Source: Parashewanella spongiae
GTDB taxonomy: Bacteria > Pseudomonadota > Gammaproteobacteria > Enterobacterales > Shewanellaceae
DNA length: 64,000 nucleotides
Reading direction: 5' to 3'
NCBI RefSeq assembly: GCF_004358345.1
Contig: NZ_CP037952.1
Coordinates: 1,054,001-1,118,000, forward strand
Part shown: one piece after another, positions 17,546 through 27,617 of the stretch
Position numbering within the stretch: position 1 is the first letter of the stretch
Layout: every line of letters starts with the position of its first letter
Notes under the pieces: model-generated
Database searches by the model: none
Seen by the model: the letters and a program-made list of their open reading frames with translations, nothing else
Told to the model about the DNA's origin: nothing
Made by a program: the position numbers and the translations under genes

Positions 17546-20449
17546 CTATTCTCTGCGTTTTAAGGCTTTATAAACTTTCTTCACTCCCTCTTCATCAACT
17601 TTTTTACCTAAAAAGTCACTTGTTTTAAGCCCGAAACTGTAGAAGAAAACACGTAACTCTCCATATTGTTCAATATAGCTTTCAAATTTATCGTCATCAG
17701 TAATGTCTTGCTCTGCAAAAGCAACGAAAAATTGAAATAATGACTCAATTAATCGACAGCGAAGTACATGTTTTTCTTCGTTCGAATGCAAATCTTCTTG
17801 ATGATTATGGTAGCTTTGTTTTAACCAGTTTATGGTAATAATACTGGCTTTTGATAATGCTATTCCAAGCGATAAACCGGCTCCCACTTCGCTGGTTACG
17901 CCGCCAAGTTTTAGAATATCTCCTGTCACAGAGGCCAAGTCGAAAAAAATCTTGTAAGAGGCACTTATCACTCTTTTACGGCAAACTTTTTTTAGTTCAC
18001 AAACCATAGAGTAACGCTTAGCTTCTCTTATTACTTCTGGAGACAGGTTTACGAATATTTTTCCATCATAAGCAATGTCATTGAGGGTGTAATAGTTAGT
18101 TCTTTGTTCTTCGTCAAGTATGAATGAAAGAATAGCGTGATCAGGAAAATACTCTTGATCTCTTACTTTCATTTCAGATAACTGGGCCATGTAATAAGCA
18201 TTGTTTCCAAGGTATAGTGAGCGCTGGACAATGTCTATGATGCTTATGACAATACCTAGCCCTGGTATTGCTTTGTTAAGACCGATTGATGCTTTACCTG
18301 TTATTTCTAAAATATCCTTAGCGGCAAACAGTACTTTTTGAAGAATTGAGAAAAGAGATTTTGATAATTCGGCAATTAAAGTGAGTAAATCACAGGATTT
18401 AGCTATGCCAGACAAAGCAACTTTATCGTCACTTTTGGTGAATTGCTTTACAAGTTGGACAATTTCCAGAGTTACATGTTGAATTTCCTGTAAGCAGGAC
18501 TGGATGCGGTCAATGGCACTTGCTGACTCTGATATCGTTGAAGCCATTTGCTGCATGTGTGCTGGTAATAAGTTACCAATACCGTCAGATACGGCTGATG
18601 TTGTATTAAGGACTACAGAAGTGAGTTCAGACAGCGAACGAGTGGCATGTCCAATCGTTGAAGCATCCCACTTTTTGAAAACTTCTTTAGCCATGGCAAA
18701 CTGAGTAACAAGGGCTGCTGAATGAAATATGGCTTTGGAATATAATTCAACACCTTCATCAATCCCATAACTGTCTAGTTGGTTTACTAATGAGTCTACA
18801 ACGTCTGTGAATTGGCTCGATGTCGAATCAGAAGTTGCCTTTATGGATGCTAAAGATTTTTTTAAGCCTTTAGTCACGTTTGATAATTCTGCTTTTGAAG
18901 CAGCTTCTGACTCATGATGTTGCTCGATTAGTTTTTGTTCGACTAAGAGTAAAGTTGGACTCCAGAGGCTTGGCTTTGTGCTTGAATTTTCAGTGGGGAT
19001 TGAGTTAACTAAACGTTTAGATTTAATCTGTGTAAATACCGATTTCCACCGCATAACCGATTCTGATTTTTCTGCTGGGGACATTATACCAGGAGAAGTT
19101 GGAGCTTCTTCAAATGTTACCCATTCTCCCGTTTTTCTTGATGATTCTGAAAATGTAAAGGATTGAGCTTTCGATATTGGTGTTGGCGTCATTTTGAGTG
19201 ATTGTTGTCTTGTTACCCTCACTTTCTGACGTAGGCTATCCCGCTGTGATAATGCGGCTTGTGCTTTGGCTTCAATGTCTTTGAGTCGCTTTATATGTTC
19301 TCTATACAATTGCAGTTTTTGAATTGTTACTTTTTTTTCCTTGTCTGATAATACGTGAAGTGGTGATAGGGGAGGGATTACGTAATCTTCTTCGCTTGAT
19401 TTGGCATATACATCGCTCCCAATGAACGCTCGATTGTGTATTAGGCTTAATTCATCTTCTGGACGATGAGCATGATGAATTCTAGACGTCAATTTTGAAA
19501 ATGAATGCTTCGACCATTGCTCGAAATGAGTAAACCCACTTTTTATTTTCCGTTCGAACTTGAGAAATGGTGAGGTTGGGTGAAGCGTTTTTTTTGATAA
19601 GTATTCTGTGCTTTTTGACACTTTTTTTCTATAGCTTATAGGAGCTGGATCAAGTTTTAACGGTACGGTTTTTTCTTTTTTGAGCTTTGACTTTGTTTCA
19701 GAATTGGCTGAAGAAGAAAAAGAAGAAAGCTCTGATAAAGAGGAAGAACGACGGCGCTTACTCCAATTCAAGTGGAAATGTTGATTAGTTTCTTGTGGCG
19801 GAATTGAAGGTTTTATTCCTTCTAAATCTTCTAATTTTGGTAGCTCAGATGCAACATCAAAGTTAACTAAAGACTCGATGGTTGCTTCAGAGTAGTACTC
19901 AGGATGGCTGGCAAGGTACATGAGCAAAGGTTCACCGTTAACTCTGCATTGCCACAGCACCCCTTCTTTTTTTAATCTAGCAAATATTACTGAGCGGAGT
20001 GATAAAGCGTCATCCCACTCAGTTTTAAGCCCAAATTGTATTATCGGGCAGTTCATTTTATCTTGATAAGTGAGTGGGATATTCTCGACTAAGTACTCTA
20101 GTAATTTTAGCTTTTCGCTGTTGTTTTCGTCTGTTGGGGAAAATAAAGTTTTAAGTAACATAACCGCAGGCATCAAGGTGCTTTTAAAGTCCAAGTTTTT
20201 ACAAATACAATGCTTTGAAATACAGAGCAGTGCATCGTATTTTTGCGTATTTATTAAATAGGTAACTAGAGGTTGTTTTTGAGCATTAAAGGTAAAAGTT
20301 AGATTTGGATGCTTATTAATGAAAGACGTCAATTGCTCAATGTTATTAGCGTTAATGAGTGAAATAATGTGGGCTTGATGCTCAACTCCTGTGTCGTAGG
20401 ATAATATAGCTGTAGGTTGGGAAGATAGAGGGTGAAAACTCGCCATCAT
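17546..20449 (-). CDS. Large effector-like protein, ankyrin-like N-terminus and hydrophobic helices (967 aa)
   Basis: Not assignable to a family. Residues about 25-210 have weak ankyrin-like helix pairs (QPLVTYLINTQKYDALL, EPLLMYLASHPEYYSEATIE). Residues 225-300 are Ser/Lys-rich and probably disordered. A coiled coil lies near 370-410. Residues about 530-760 are long amphipathic helices with a hydrophobic hairpin (GLNKAIPGLGIVISIIDIV), and another such stretch lies near 865-890 (GAGLSLGIALSKASIITIN). There is no Sec signal. The plan of low-complexity N-terminus, coiled coil and hydrophobic pairs resembles type III translocator or effector proteins, which is inference. It is a single gene with its own AT-rich flanks. 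Confidence 0.55.
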   Translation of the reverse strand: MMASFHPLSSQPTAILSYDTGVEHQAHIISLINANNIEQLTSFINKHPNLTFTFNAQKQPLVTYLINTQKYDALLCISKHCICKNLDFKSTLMPAVMLLKTLFSPTDENNSEKLKLLEYLVENIPLTYQDKMNCPIIQFGLKTEWDDALSLRSVIFARLKKEGVLWQCRVNGEPLLMYLASHPEYYSEATIESLVNFDVASELPKLEDLEGIKPSIPPQETNQHFHLNWSKRRRSSSLSELSSFSSSANSETKSKLKKEKTVPLKLDPAPISYRKKVSKSTEYLSKKTLHPTSPFLKFERKIKSGFTHFEQWSKHSFSKLTSRIHHAHRPEDELSLIHNRAFIGSDVYAKSSEEDYVIPPLSPLHVLSDKEKKVTIQKLQLYREHIKRLKDIEAKAQAALSQRDSLRQKVRVTRQQSLKMTPTPISKAQSFTFSESSRKTGEWVTFEEAPTSPGIMSPAEKSESVMRWKSVFTQIKSKRLVNSIPTENSSTKPSLWSPTLLLVEQKLIEQHHESEAASKAELSNVTKGLKKSLASIKATSDSTSSQFTDVVDSLVNQLDSYGIDEGVELYSKAIFHSAALVTQFAMAKEVFKKWDASTIGHATRSLSELTSVVLNTTSAVSDGIGNLLPAHMQQMASTISESASAIDRIQSCLQEIQHVTLEIVQLVKQFTKSDDKVALSGIAKSCDLLTLIAELSKSLFSILQKVLFAAKDILEITGKASIGLNKAIPGLGIVISIIDIVQRSLYLGNNAYYMAQLSEMKVRDQEYFPDHAILSFILDEEQRTNYYTLNDIAYDGKIFVNLSPEVIREAKRYSMVCELKKVCRKRVISASYKIFFDLASVTGDILKLGGVTSEVGAGLSLGIALSKASIITINWLKQSYHNHQEDLHSNEEKHVLRCRLIESLFQFFVAFAEQDITDDDKFESYIEQYGELRVFFYSFGLKTSDFLGKKVDEEGVKKVYKALKRRE

Positions 20450-20720
20450 TCATCACTATGCTGCTGCTTTTAGTCATTGGTTTATCACAAACTTAAATTT
20501 CGAATCAAAAAAAAGAAATGTGGTGACAGCAATAAGAAAGGTATGTTGTTCTTGTATACTTTTGTGATGGTCGAAATTGCAACTTTGAATGAAGATTTTT
20601 AATTGTTCTTTAAATTAAATTGAGGAGTTATTAATCGTGTTCACGATTATCATTTTATTCGCCCCTTCTGTATAATCAGCGCCACTTTTTTGTTCAACCA
20701 TTTTTGAGCGCGGACCTCCA

Positions 20721-22175
20721 ATGAAGTTTATTGTTAAGTTGTATCCTGAAATTATGATGAAAAGCAAATCGGTAAGAATGCGATTTACTAAAATGCTTGA
20801 ATCGAATATGCGTAACGTATTGAAAATCGTTGATGAAAACGTTCGGGTGCAACGTCAATGGGATCGAATTCTTGTCAATGTTCCTCATGCGAATGAAAGG
20901 TTAATCGCTGCTGTTTCTGAGCGTCTTGGGTGTATTCCTGGTATCGCGCACTCACTTCAAGTCGAAGAGTCAGAATTTAAAGGTATTGACGATATTTATC
21001 AGCAAGTGCTGCCTATTTACAAAAATGAACTTGCTGGAAAAACATTTTGTGTTCGAGTCAAGCGCAGCGGGAATCACGACTTTAAATCTATCGAAGTTGA
21101 GCGTTATGTTGGTGGCGGACTAAATCAACACACAGAAGCTGTCGGGGTTAAGCTTAAAGATCCTGATCTGACAATCAATTTAGAGATCAACCAAGATAAA
21201 CTTTATTTGGTCGTTAAGCGTATTAAAGGGTTAGGTGGCTTCCCAATGGCCACTCAAGAAGACGTATTGTCGTTAATATCGGGTGGTTTTGACTCAGGCG
21301 TTTCAAGTTTTCAGTTCATCAAAAAAGGAGCTCGTACGCATTATTGTTTCTTTAATCTTGGTGGCGCTCAACATGAGATCGGCGTGAAGCAAGTTGCTTA
21401 TCATTTATGGAAAACATACGGTGAATCACACAAAGTTAAATTTATTACGATTCCTTTTGAAGATGTTGTTACCGAAATCTTAGAGCGCATTGATAATGGT
21501 CAGATGGGGGTTGTGCTTAAACGTATGATGATGCGTTGTGCAGCCAAAGTCGCTGATAAAATGGGTATACAAGCTCTTGTGACAGGTGAAAGTTTAGGGC
21601 AAGTTTCGAGTCAGACGCTGACGAACTTAAATGTAATTGATAGAAGCACTGACTTACTTATTTTACGTCCATTGATTGCGATGGATAAGCAAGACATCAT
21701 CAATGAAAGTCGTCAAATTGGCACGGAAGATTTTGCTAAAGCGATTCCAGAGTATTGCGGCGTTATTTCACAAAAGCCAACAGTTAAAGCTGTGTTGTCT
21801 AAAATTGAAGCTGAAGAAGAAAAGTTTACAGATGAACTCATCGAAAAAACTGTCGCGAATACTAAGGTAATGACTGTACGTGATATTGCAGCCGAAATGG
21901 ACGAGCAAGTTACCGAAACTGAAACGGTTACAGATTTAAATGGTCATGAAATTGTCATCGATATACGTTCAAGAGAAGAGGAAGAAAAATCTCCACTCGA
22001 AATTGAAGGCGTGACAGTCAAACACATTCCTTTCTTTAAGCTGGCAACCGCCTTTGATGAGCTTGATAAAGCGAATACGTACTTATTATATTGTGATCGT
22101 GGAGTAATGAGTAAGTTACAAGCATTGTATTTGGTTGAGCAAGGGCATAAAAACGTCAAAGTTTATCGTCCTTAA
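20721..22175 (+). CDS. thiI: tRNA 4-thiouridine synthase / thiamine sulfurtransferase ThiI
   Basis: ThiI adenylates U8 of tRNA and passes persulfide sulfur to give 4-thiouridine; it also supplies sulfur for the thiamine thiazole. The THUMP domain spans about 60-165. The PP-loop SGGFDSG is at 187-193. A C-terminal rhodanese domain has the catalytic Cys at about 458 ([12 protein letters not shown]), and the partner Cys is in [11 protein letters not shown] near 346. The 484-aa length is full for the gammaproteobacterial rhodanese-bearing form. It is transcribed alone, with a tataat box upstream near 20670. Confidence 0.97.
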   Translation: MKFIVKLYPEIMMKSKSVRMRFTKMLESNMRNVLKIVDENVRVQRQWDRILVNVPHANERLIAAVSERLGCIPGIAHSLQVEESEFKGIDDIYQQVLPIYKNELAGKTFCVRVKRSGNHDFKSIEVERYVGGGLNQHTEAVGVKLKDPDLTINLEINQDKLYLVVKRIKGLGGFPMATQEDVLSLISGGFDSGVSSFQFIKKGARTHYCFFNLGGAQHEIGVKQVAYHLWKTYGESHKVKFITIPFEDVVTEILERIDNGQMGVVLKRMMMRCAAKVADKMGIQALVTGESLGQVSSQTLTNLNVIDRSTDLLILRPLIAMDKQDIINESRQIGTEDFAKAIPEYCGVISQKPTVKAVLSKIEAEEEKFTDELIEKTVANTKVMTVRDIAAEMDEQVTETETVTDLNGHEIVIDIRSREEEEKSPLEIEGVTVKHIPFFKLATAFDELDKANTYLLYCDRGVMSKLQALYLVEQGHKNVKVYRP

Positions 22176-22189
22176 TTAACCAGTTTAAA

Positions 22190-22366
22190 CCTAAGCATCA
22201 GTTGAACGCTGAGTATATGAGTAACTGTTTGAGCAATAAGATGACTTTATCATCATCCTAAATAAATCGGTTGGGAGCGGTCGTATACGCAGAAAAAATT
22301 ACTGATAGCAAGCTACGCCTTACTATCAGCAATTTTTTCTACGCTTGAGAACGCAGCCAACTGATG
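22190..22366. mobile_element. Hybrid of elements F and B
   Basis: The left end cctaagcatcagttgaacg belongs to family F. From 22257 the sequence becomes family B (cctaaataaatcggttggg). From about 22312 it returns to family F and ends ccaactgatgtctctag. No flanking duplication is evident. It looks like a recombination product of two related elements. Confidence 0.6.
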
Positions 22367-22372
22367 TCTCTA

Positions 22373-22426
22373 GCTTACAGGCATAAAAAAAACCGCAGTT
22401 ATTGCGGTTTTTTTATGCCTGTAACA
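22373..22426. terminator. Bidirectional terminator
   Basis: A long inverted repeat has core stem aaaccgca / tgcggttt with flanking A and T runs, extended by ttacaggcat / atgcctgtaa. It lies between the convergent thiI and 90-aa genes and can serve both. Confidence 0.85.
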
Positions 22427-22451
22427 GGACAAAAGAAATTTCAATGAATAT

Positions 22452-22724
22452 TTATTCTTCGGCAGTACTTTCAGTTTTAGTGGTGATTTTGTCTTCACGT
22501 TTTGTTAAAAGTACTTTATCTTCTGTATGAGCAATCAGTATTGCAGCATGCTGTTCTTCAAGTAAAGAGCGCATGATTTTATCCATTTCTTTCTCAATAT
22601 TTAACGCTAATTCCGCTTGAATATCGTTACTGTTGAGTTGGGTGTTATGCACTTCTTCTGCAATAGAATTTGTAGAGAGTAGCCCAAAAATAATAATGCT
22701 TATTACGGTAGTGAGTTTGCTCAT
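22452..22724 (-). CDS. Small exported hypothetical protein (90 aa)
   Basis: Not recognised. A signal peptide (MSKLTTVISIIIFGLLSTNS, cleavage near IAEE) is followed by about 65 residues of charged helix (IEKEMDKIMRSLLEEQHAA, then KVLLTKREDKITTK). The second ATG at 22724 is chosen over the one at 22730 because aaggcg then has proper spacing. It is probably periplasmic. It is divergent from gcvA. Confidence 0.6.
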   Translation of the reverse strand: MSKLTTVISIIIFGLLSTNSIAEEVHNTQLNSNDIQAELALNIEKEMDKIMRSLLEEQHAAILIAHTEDKVLLTKREDKITTKTESTAEE

Positions 22725-22912
22725 AGTCATCGCCTTAATGTAAGTAGTCGCCTTTAGCCAGAGTTTAGCCTCGCTACTACTTGAGGCTTATCTGAGTTCA
22801 TTCTCAATGGCGTGAAATTTAGCCAAAAATACTGGTAATTACAAACGATTAAATGTAACAATATCGATTAGAAAAACTAATCCATATAATAATAAGAAAA
22901 GAGTAACTAAAT

Positions 22913-23824
22913 ATGCCAAGACGCTTGCCCCCCTTAAATGCACTAAAAGCCTTTGAAGCTGCGGCTCGTCACTTAAGTTTTACTCGTGCAGCGGAAGAAT
23001 TATTTGTCACACAAGCAGCGGTTAGCCACCAAATAAAAGCGCTTGAAGACTACTTGGGCCTGAAATTATTTAGGCGTAAAAATCGCTCCTTGCTTTTGAC
23101 TGAAGAGGGGCAGAGTTATTTTCTCGATATTAAAGATATTTTTGTTCAAGTTGCCGAATCGACAGAAAGACTATTGGCAAGAAGTGCAATCGGATCACTC
23201 ACTGTGTGTATGCCTCCAAGTTTTGCTATTCAATGGTTAGTTCCTCGTTTAGCCAAATTCAGTGAAAAAAATCCTGAGATTGATGTCAGAATTAAAGCCG
23301 TAGATAGTGATGAAATTCCATTAACGGATGATATTGATGTCGCAATTTATTATGGTGAAGGACATTGGCCTGAACTTCACGCTGATAAACTGCGTAATGA
23401 AGTTTTGATCCCAGTTTGTTCTCCGGCTTTATTGAATGGCCCGAAGCCATTGACGACACCTGAAGATTTGAAAAAGCATACTTTATTGCATGATATGACT
23501 CGTCAGGATTGGCAGTTATGGTTTAAAAAATGTGGCGTGACAGGCATGAATGTAAACCAAGGCCCAATTTTTAGCCATTCATCATTAGTGCTTCAAGCGG
23601 CCGCTCATGGGCAAGGTGTTGCTTTAGGGTACAGTGTTCTAGCCGCGCCAGATATTAAAGCGGGGCGATTGGTGTTACCTTTCCAAGATGTTCTTGTGAG
23701 CCGTAATGCTTACTACTTAGTTTGTCAGCCGAGTCAGGCCGAATTAGGAAAAATTGTCGCTTTCCGTGAATGGATGCACGAAATGTTTGCTGAAGAATCT
23801 CACAGTGACTTATTAGTAAATTGA
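22913..23824 (+). CDS. gcvA: LysR-type regulator GcvA
   Basis: GcvA controls the glycine cleavage operon in enterobacteria, activating with glycine and repressing with purines. The N-terminus LPPLNALKAFEAAARHLSF and the helix-turn-helix AAEELFVTQAAVSHQIKALE (about 26-45) are characteristic of GcvA. An effector-binding domain occupies 90-300. The 303-aa length is normal. It is followed by a hydrolase and ygdD, close to the gcvA-ygdD-rlmM order of E. coli. The gcv operon itself is not in the window. Confidence 0.9.
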   Translation: MPRRLPPLNALKAFEAAARHLSFTRAAEELFVTQAAVSHQIKALEDYLGLKLFRRKNRSLLLTEEGQSYFLDIKDIFVQVAESTERLLARSAIGSLTVCMPPSFAIQWLVPRLAKFSEKNPEIDVRIKAVDSDEIPLTDDIDVAIYYGEGHWPELHADKLRNEVLIPVCSPALLNGPKPLTTPEDLKKHTLLHDMTRQDWQLWFKKCGVTGMNVNQGPIFSHSSLVLQAAAHGQGVALGYSVLAAPDIKAGRLVLPFQDVLVSRNAYYLVCQPSQAELGKIVAFREWMHEMFAEESHSDLLVN

Positions 23825-23874
23825 GAACATTCCATAGACCGCGACTATTTAAAGTAACTTTGTTGGACTAAAAT

Positions 23875-24504
23875 ATGAATTTTCGAGTAGATGGTCATTC
23901 TGATGACACATTAGTAGTCTTTGCTCATGGAGCAGGGGCTGGGATGGACTCTGACTTTATGTCTCAATTTGCTAAACAGTTGGCACTTCACTCAATTCGA
24001 GTTCTACGCTTTAACTTTGGTTATATGCAAGCTAATGCTGAAGATGGTAAACGGCGGCCACCTGAACGTATGCCTAAATTACTCGATCATTTCGAAGATG
24101 TTTTACAACACGCTATTCATGAATATAAACCTAAACGACTTTTTTTGATGGGAAAGTCAATGGGAGGCCGCGTTGCTACAATTCTTTGTGCTAATACTAA
24201 GCATACTGTCAATGGAGTAATGTGTTTAGGCTATCCTTTTATTCCGATAAAAGGCGGTAACCCTAGACTCGAACCTTTGGAACTCTGCCCTGTACCTGTG
24301 TGTTTAATACAAGGAGAAAGAGATCGTTTTGGTAATCGAGAGCAAGTAGGGCAATGGCAATTACCTGACACAATAAAGATGTGCTGGATAAGCGATGGCG
24401 ATCATAGTTTACAACCTCGAAAGATGTCAGGTCATACTTTAGAAAAAAATTTACAAAATGCAGTTTCTGAGTGTATTAAATTCATTGGAGGAATTCATGC
24501 GTAA
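23875..24504 (+). CDS. Alpha/beta-fold hydrolase of the Tex30/KANL3 type
   Basis: This is a small 209-aa serine hydrolase. The oxyanion region is VVFAHGAGAGMDS (about 14-26). The nucleophile elbow is GKSMGG with Ser95. The acid is probably in QGERDRFG (near 150) and the His is in SDGDHSLQP (near 183). The substrate is unknown; in this family activity is generally predicted rather than shown. The stop overlaps the ygdD start by eight bases, so the two are translationally linked. Confidence 0.85.
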   Translation: MNFRVDGHSDDTLVVFAHGAGAGMDSDFMSQFAKQLALHSIRVLRFNFGYMQANAEDGKRRPPERMPKLLDHFEDVLQHAIHEYKPKRLFLMGKSMGGRVATILCANTKHTVNGVMCLGYPFIPIKGGNPRLEPLELCPVPVCLIQGERDRFGNREQVGQWQLPDTIKMCWISDGDHSLQPRKMSGHTLEKNLQNAVSECIKFIGGIHA

Positions 24505-24889
24505 AGGGATATTTTTAATTGCATGCTTGAGTGGCTTTTTAGCGACGGCATTAGGTGCATTTGGCTCGCATGGTTTAAAAACCGTTGCTAGTGATGAAAT
24601 GATAAAAATATTTGAACTAGCAGTCACTTATCACTTCTATCATACTTTTGCGTTGCTCGCTACGGCGCTTGCTGGACATTGGCTCTCGTCTAGATTACTT
24701 GACTTCTCAGCTTATGCTTTCATTTGTGGCATTGTGTTATTTTCGGGATCTCTATACACATATGTGCTAACGGGGACGAAAGTGTTTGCTCTTATCACAC
24801 CGCTCGGTGGGATGTGTTTTTTAGTTGGTTGGTTATTACTGGCGGCAACGGTTTGGAATCATCGAAATGAAAATGTATTTAAAAAATGA
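24497..24889 (+). CDS. ygdD: DUF423 inner-membrane protein YgdD
   Basis: A 130-aa protein of four predicted TM helices. The N-terminus IACLSGFLATALGAFGSHGLK is the DUF423 signature, followed by AVTYHFYHTFALLATA. The ATG at 24497 with ggagg seven bases upstream is the start; longer frames begin inside the hydrolase gene. The role is unknown in the family. In E. coli it lies between gcvA and rlmM. Here rlmM follows only after a 2.6-kb insertion. Confidence 0.88.
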   Translation: MRKGIFLIACLSGFLATALGAFGSHGLKTVASDEMIKIFELAVTYHFYHTFALLATALAGHWLSSRLLDFSAYAFICGIVLFSGSLYTYVLTGTKVFALITPLGGMCFLVGWLLLAATVWNHRNENVFKK

Positions 24890-25175
24890 TGATGAAACTT
24901 AGGGCACGCACTAGGGGCTGTTTATCTTTCGTGATTATTTTTGCAGTGATAAATTGGTTATTTTATGCAAGGCAGGGTTTGTGAGGTTTGGTTATTTTCG
25001 ACATACAAAACTGTCGTTACTTCGTTTCCAAATAAGAAAACGATAACGCAGCACCTTTTATTTAGAAAGAGCGACCAATTTACGCTCTCTCTTTTTTCGA
25101 TGCTTTTGAGCATTCACTGTTCTGTGTTGTGACCAGCTCACTTAGATGGCTAAGCATCACTGCTCACGCCTTGAA

Positions 25176-25410
25176 CCTAAAAACATCAGTTGAATGCTGA
25201 GTATATGAGTAACTGTTTGAGTCAATAAGATGACTTTATCATCATGGCTTTCACCCAATGAGTGAAGTGCTCTACGCTCACAAGCTTGCTAAAATGACTG
25301 CTATCTGCGTTGTAACTTTTGCAAGTAGAATAAACTATTTGCTGCAAGCTACGCCTTACTATCAGCCATTTTTTCTACGCTTGAGAACGCAGTCAACTGA
25401 TGTTTCTAGG
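25176..25410. mobile_element. Element F copy 1, nested in E
   Basis: The ends cctaaaaacatcagttga and tcaactgatgtttctagg are inverted repeats. TTGAA precedes at 25171-25175. The matching TTGAA lies at 27422-27426, beyond the intron. Restoring one TTGAA regenerates the element E sequence ccttgaacagataa. Confidence 0.85.
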
Positions 25411-26020
25411 GAGCGCCACGAAGCGCTTTATTCTGTTGCGGGATTTGTCTCAACGTATACGCAGCCAAGCGATTACATGGCCATAAACCAGAGACAGCAA
25501 CGTTATTATTTATAATAAGTCCATCAGGTTGAAACGTACCTGACGGGATAATTACCAGTTCATCCCGAAATCTGACGGGCATGCATAATGGGTAACCGCT
25601 ATGACATGAAGCCCTGTGACAAAGGCCTTGAATAAAGGTTGAGATGCAATGTAGGCCGCAGCATCAAGCGAATTCAGTTAAGCGTCGTAAATCAAAAAAT
25701 GAAGATGGGGAGTCTTTCCTAGTTGACGAACCCTGACACAAACAGAGAAGCAACTGGTAAATGCATCTGTTTGATCTTCCGGCGTAATATGAAGTGGCAT
25801 GTATTGAAGGAAATAAAGTGAACGTGGGAGAGCCTGAGTGTTGGAAGGTAGTGACTTGCACTATCCGAATATAAGGTAAACCGAAATTTCAGATAGGGCG
25901 CTCAGGCAGTCGGATGAGCCCATAGTACCGTTAACCGTGAAGACAACATAACTTTACATCAGGGAAGGGGCTCAGTGTTACACCCGTTTTTTAACGTAAC
26001 TTTTGAGGTGAAATTGCCAT

Positions 26021-27301
26021 ATGGCTAACACTCCAGTAAATATCAGAATATTACAGCGAAAACTTTATTTACGCTCAAAGCTTAACTCGGAGCTTCGATT
26101 TTACAGCTTGTACGATAAACTCAGTCGCCTAGATATACTCGAAGAAGCCTATCGACGATGCAAAGCCAATAAAGGCGGAGCAGGAATTGATGGCATCACA
26201 TTCAGTTATCTAGAGCAGCAAAAGAAAGTCGTTGCGCTGTTAAAAGAAATTCAAACTCAATTACAACAGAAAAACTATCGACCTAGCCCAGTCAAACGAG
26301 TAGAAATACTCAAAGACAACGGCAAAACGCGGAAACTTGGGATCCCGATAATCAGTGACAGAATTGTGCAAATGGCGATGACAATAGTGATGCAACCCGT
26401 CTACGAACCTCATTTACATGAACACAGTTATGGCTACCGTCCATGTCGAAGCGCCCAGCAAGCGGTAAAAGTCATTGAAATGAGCCTAAAACAAGGCTAT
26501 CAGCACGTACTTGATGCTGACTTGAGCGCCTATTTCGATACCATCCCGCACGCTAAGTTGATGGCAAAAGTAGAAAGGCGAATAAGCGACAGCAGCTTTC
26601 TGAGTTTACTGAAAAGCTTTATCAAAGCGCCCATCAGCATAGAGACGGTCAACGGGAAATGGCGAATAGAAGCAAGCCGATGTGGCACTCCGCAAGGCGG
26701 AGTTATCTCTCCACTACTGGCTAACATCTATCTCAACGATTTCTGTTTGAAAATACACGAAAAAACACCGTGTAAAATCGTTACCTATGCAGATGATTTT
26801 GTTGTACTTCATAAGCAAACCTACACACAAGAGCAACTGGACTGGATAACACAGCAATTAAGTGATGAAGGTCTGAAGCTAAATCAAAGTAAAACCCACT
26901 GTGTGGATATGGGAAAGCTGATGAATGAGTTTGATTTCCTCGGTTTTAACTTTCAACGGATCACAGGCCTCATCAAAGGCACCAGTTACATCAAGATACA
27001 GGCGTCTAAGAAGAGCCAAACAAAGCTGAAAAATAAAATCAGAGACATAGTGAAACACCGAACCTCAAATACACTTGGCGTACTGATAAATAAGGTTAAT
27101 CAAGTTCTGAGGGGATGGAAACACTATTTTGGTGGGATAGGTTATCCCAGAGGTGTATTTTTCAGAATAAATGGATTTGTAGTAAACCGGTTCTATCGCT
27201 GGCATCGTCGCTTAAGTCAACGTCGAAGCAAGTATCTATCACGAGGTGCTTACGAAAAATTACGCCAAGCTGGTCTTGAGTATTTACCCACGACAAGATG
27301 A
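26021..27301 (+). CDS. ltrA: Group II intron reverse transcriptase/maturase (426 aa)
   Basis: It binds and helps splice its own intron and copies it into DNA. RT motifs are in order: KANKGGAGIDGITF (about 48), KDNGKTRKLGIPIISDRIVQ (about 98), HEHSYGYRPCRSAQQA, the catalytic YADD at about 256-259 (TYADDFVVLH), and FDFLGFNF. The maturase X domain follows (VLRGWKHYFGG near 365). No HNH endonuclease domain is present, so mobility would rely on En-independent insertion. The ATG has gaggtgaaa upstream. The frame is intact and domain V follows, so the intron may be functional. Confidence 0.95.
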   Translation: MANTPVNIRILQRKLYLRSKLNSELRFYSLYDKLSRLDILEEAYRRCKANKGGAGIDGITFSYLEQQKKVVALLKEIQTQLQQKNYRPSPVKRVEILKDNGKTRKLGIPIISDRIVQMAMTIVMQPVYEPHLHEHSYGYRPCRSAQQAVKVIEMSLKQGYQHVLDADLSAYFDTIPHAKLMAKVERRISDSSFLSLLKSFIKAPISIETVNGKWRIEASRCGTPQGGVISPLLANIYLNDFCLKIHEKTPCKIVTYADDFVVLHKQTYTQEQLDWITQQLSDEGLKLNQSKTHCVDMGKLMNEFDFLGFNFQRITGLIKGTSYIKIQASKKSQTKLKNKIRDIVKHRTSNTLGVLINKVNQVLRGWKHYFGGIGYPRGVFFRINGFVVNRFYRWHRRLSQRRSKYLSRGAYEKLRQAGLEYLPTTR

Positions 27302-27338
27302 TAAGCAAAGTGAAGGGGCTGAGAGAAGTGTAACAACA

Positions 27339-27372
27339 GAGCCGTGTGAGGGAAAACCTCATGCACGGAATC
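27339..27372 (+). ncRNA. Group II intron domain V
   Basis: The 34-nt hairpin begins gagccgtgtgaggga, has an aaaa-type loop and closes cctcatgcacggaatc. This is the size and shape of domain V, the catalytic core. It lies 38 nt after the RT stop codon. Confidence 0.85.
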
Positions 27373-27617
27373 GAAGAGGGGCTGCTGGATAAGCGATAGC
27401 GAAGCCAGTAGCCTACTCTACTTGAACAGATAAGTGCTCAAATAGCACAAAATTTAATCCTGAAAGATAAACAGCCCCTAATTCACTACATAGAACTGAG
27501 TGTATTCTTTAATTAAGTCTTTTGTGTGGCGCTAAGGCGATAGAAATACACAAATCCAATAGAAATGATATATAATTTCGGGTCATACTGCTCTCATCAT
27601 TCATATTGTAGAACCCC

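Larger units (their letters stand above)
25411..27421 (+). mobile_element. Group II intron with reverse transcriptase
   Basis: A 2011-bp unit whose borders are fixed by context: it starts (gagcgccacgaag) at the base after the right end of element F and ends (ctactctac) at the base before the TTGAA target copy. It encodes an RT/maturase. A 34-nt domain V lies at 27339-27372 and a domain VI-like hairpin follows. The 5' end GAGCG departs from the usual GTGYG; the 3' end AC fits the AY rule. Upstream 600 bp hold the ribozyme domain I-IV sequence. Confidence 0.85.
24912..27480. mobile_element. Element E copy 1, split by element F and a group II intron
   Basis: The left end taggggctgtttatctttcg (24912) and right end gaaagataaacagccccta (27480) are inverted. 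The interior matches the intact copy at 63304-63621 once 25176-27426 is removed. The flanks c-TA and TA-a are compatible with TA target duplication. It lies between ygdD and rlmM. Confidence 0.75.

Noticed and set aside
25258-25515. 85-codon frame upstream of the intron RT
   Set aside because: It crosses the border between element F and the intron, so it is accidental.
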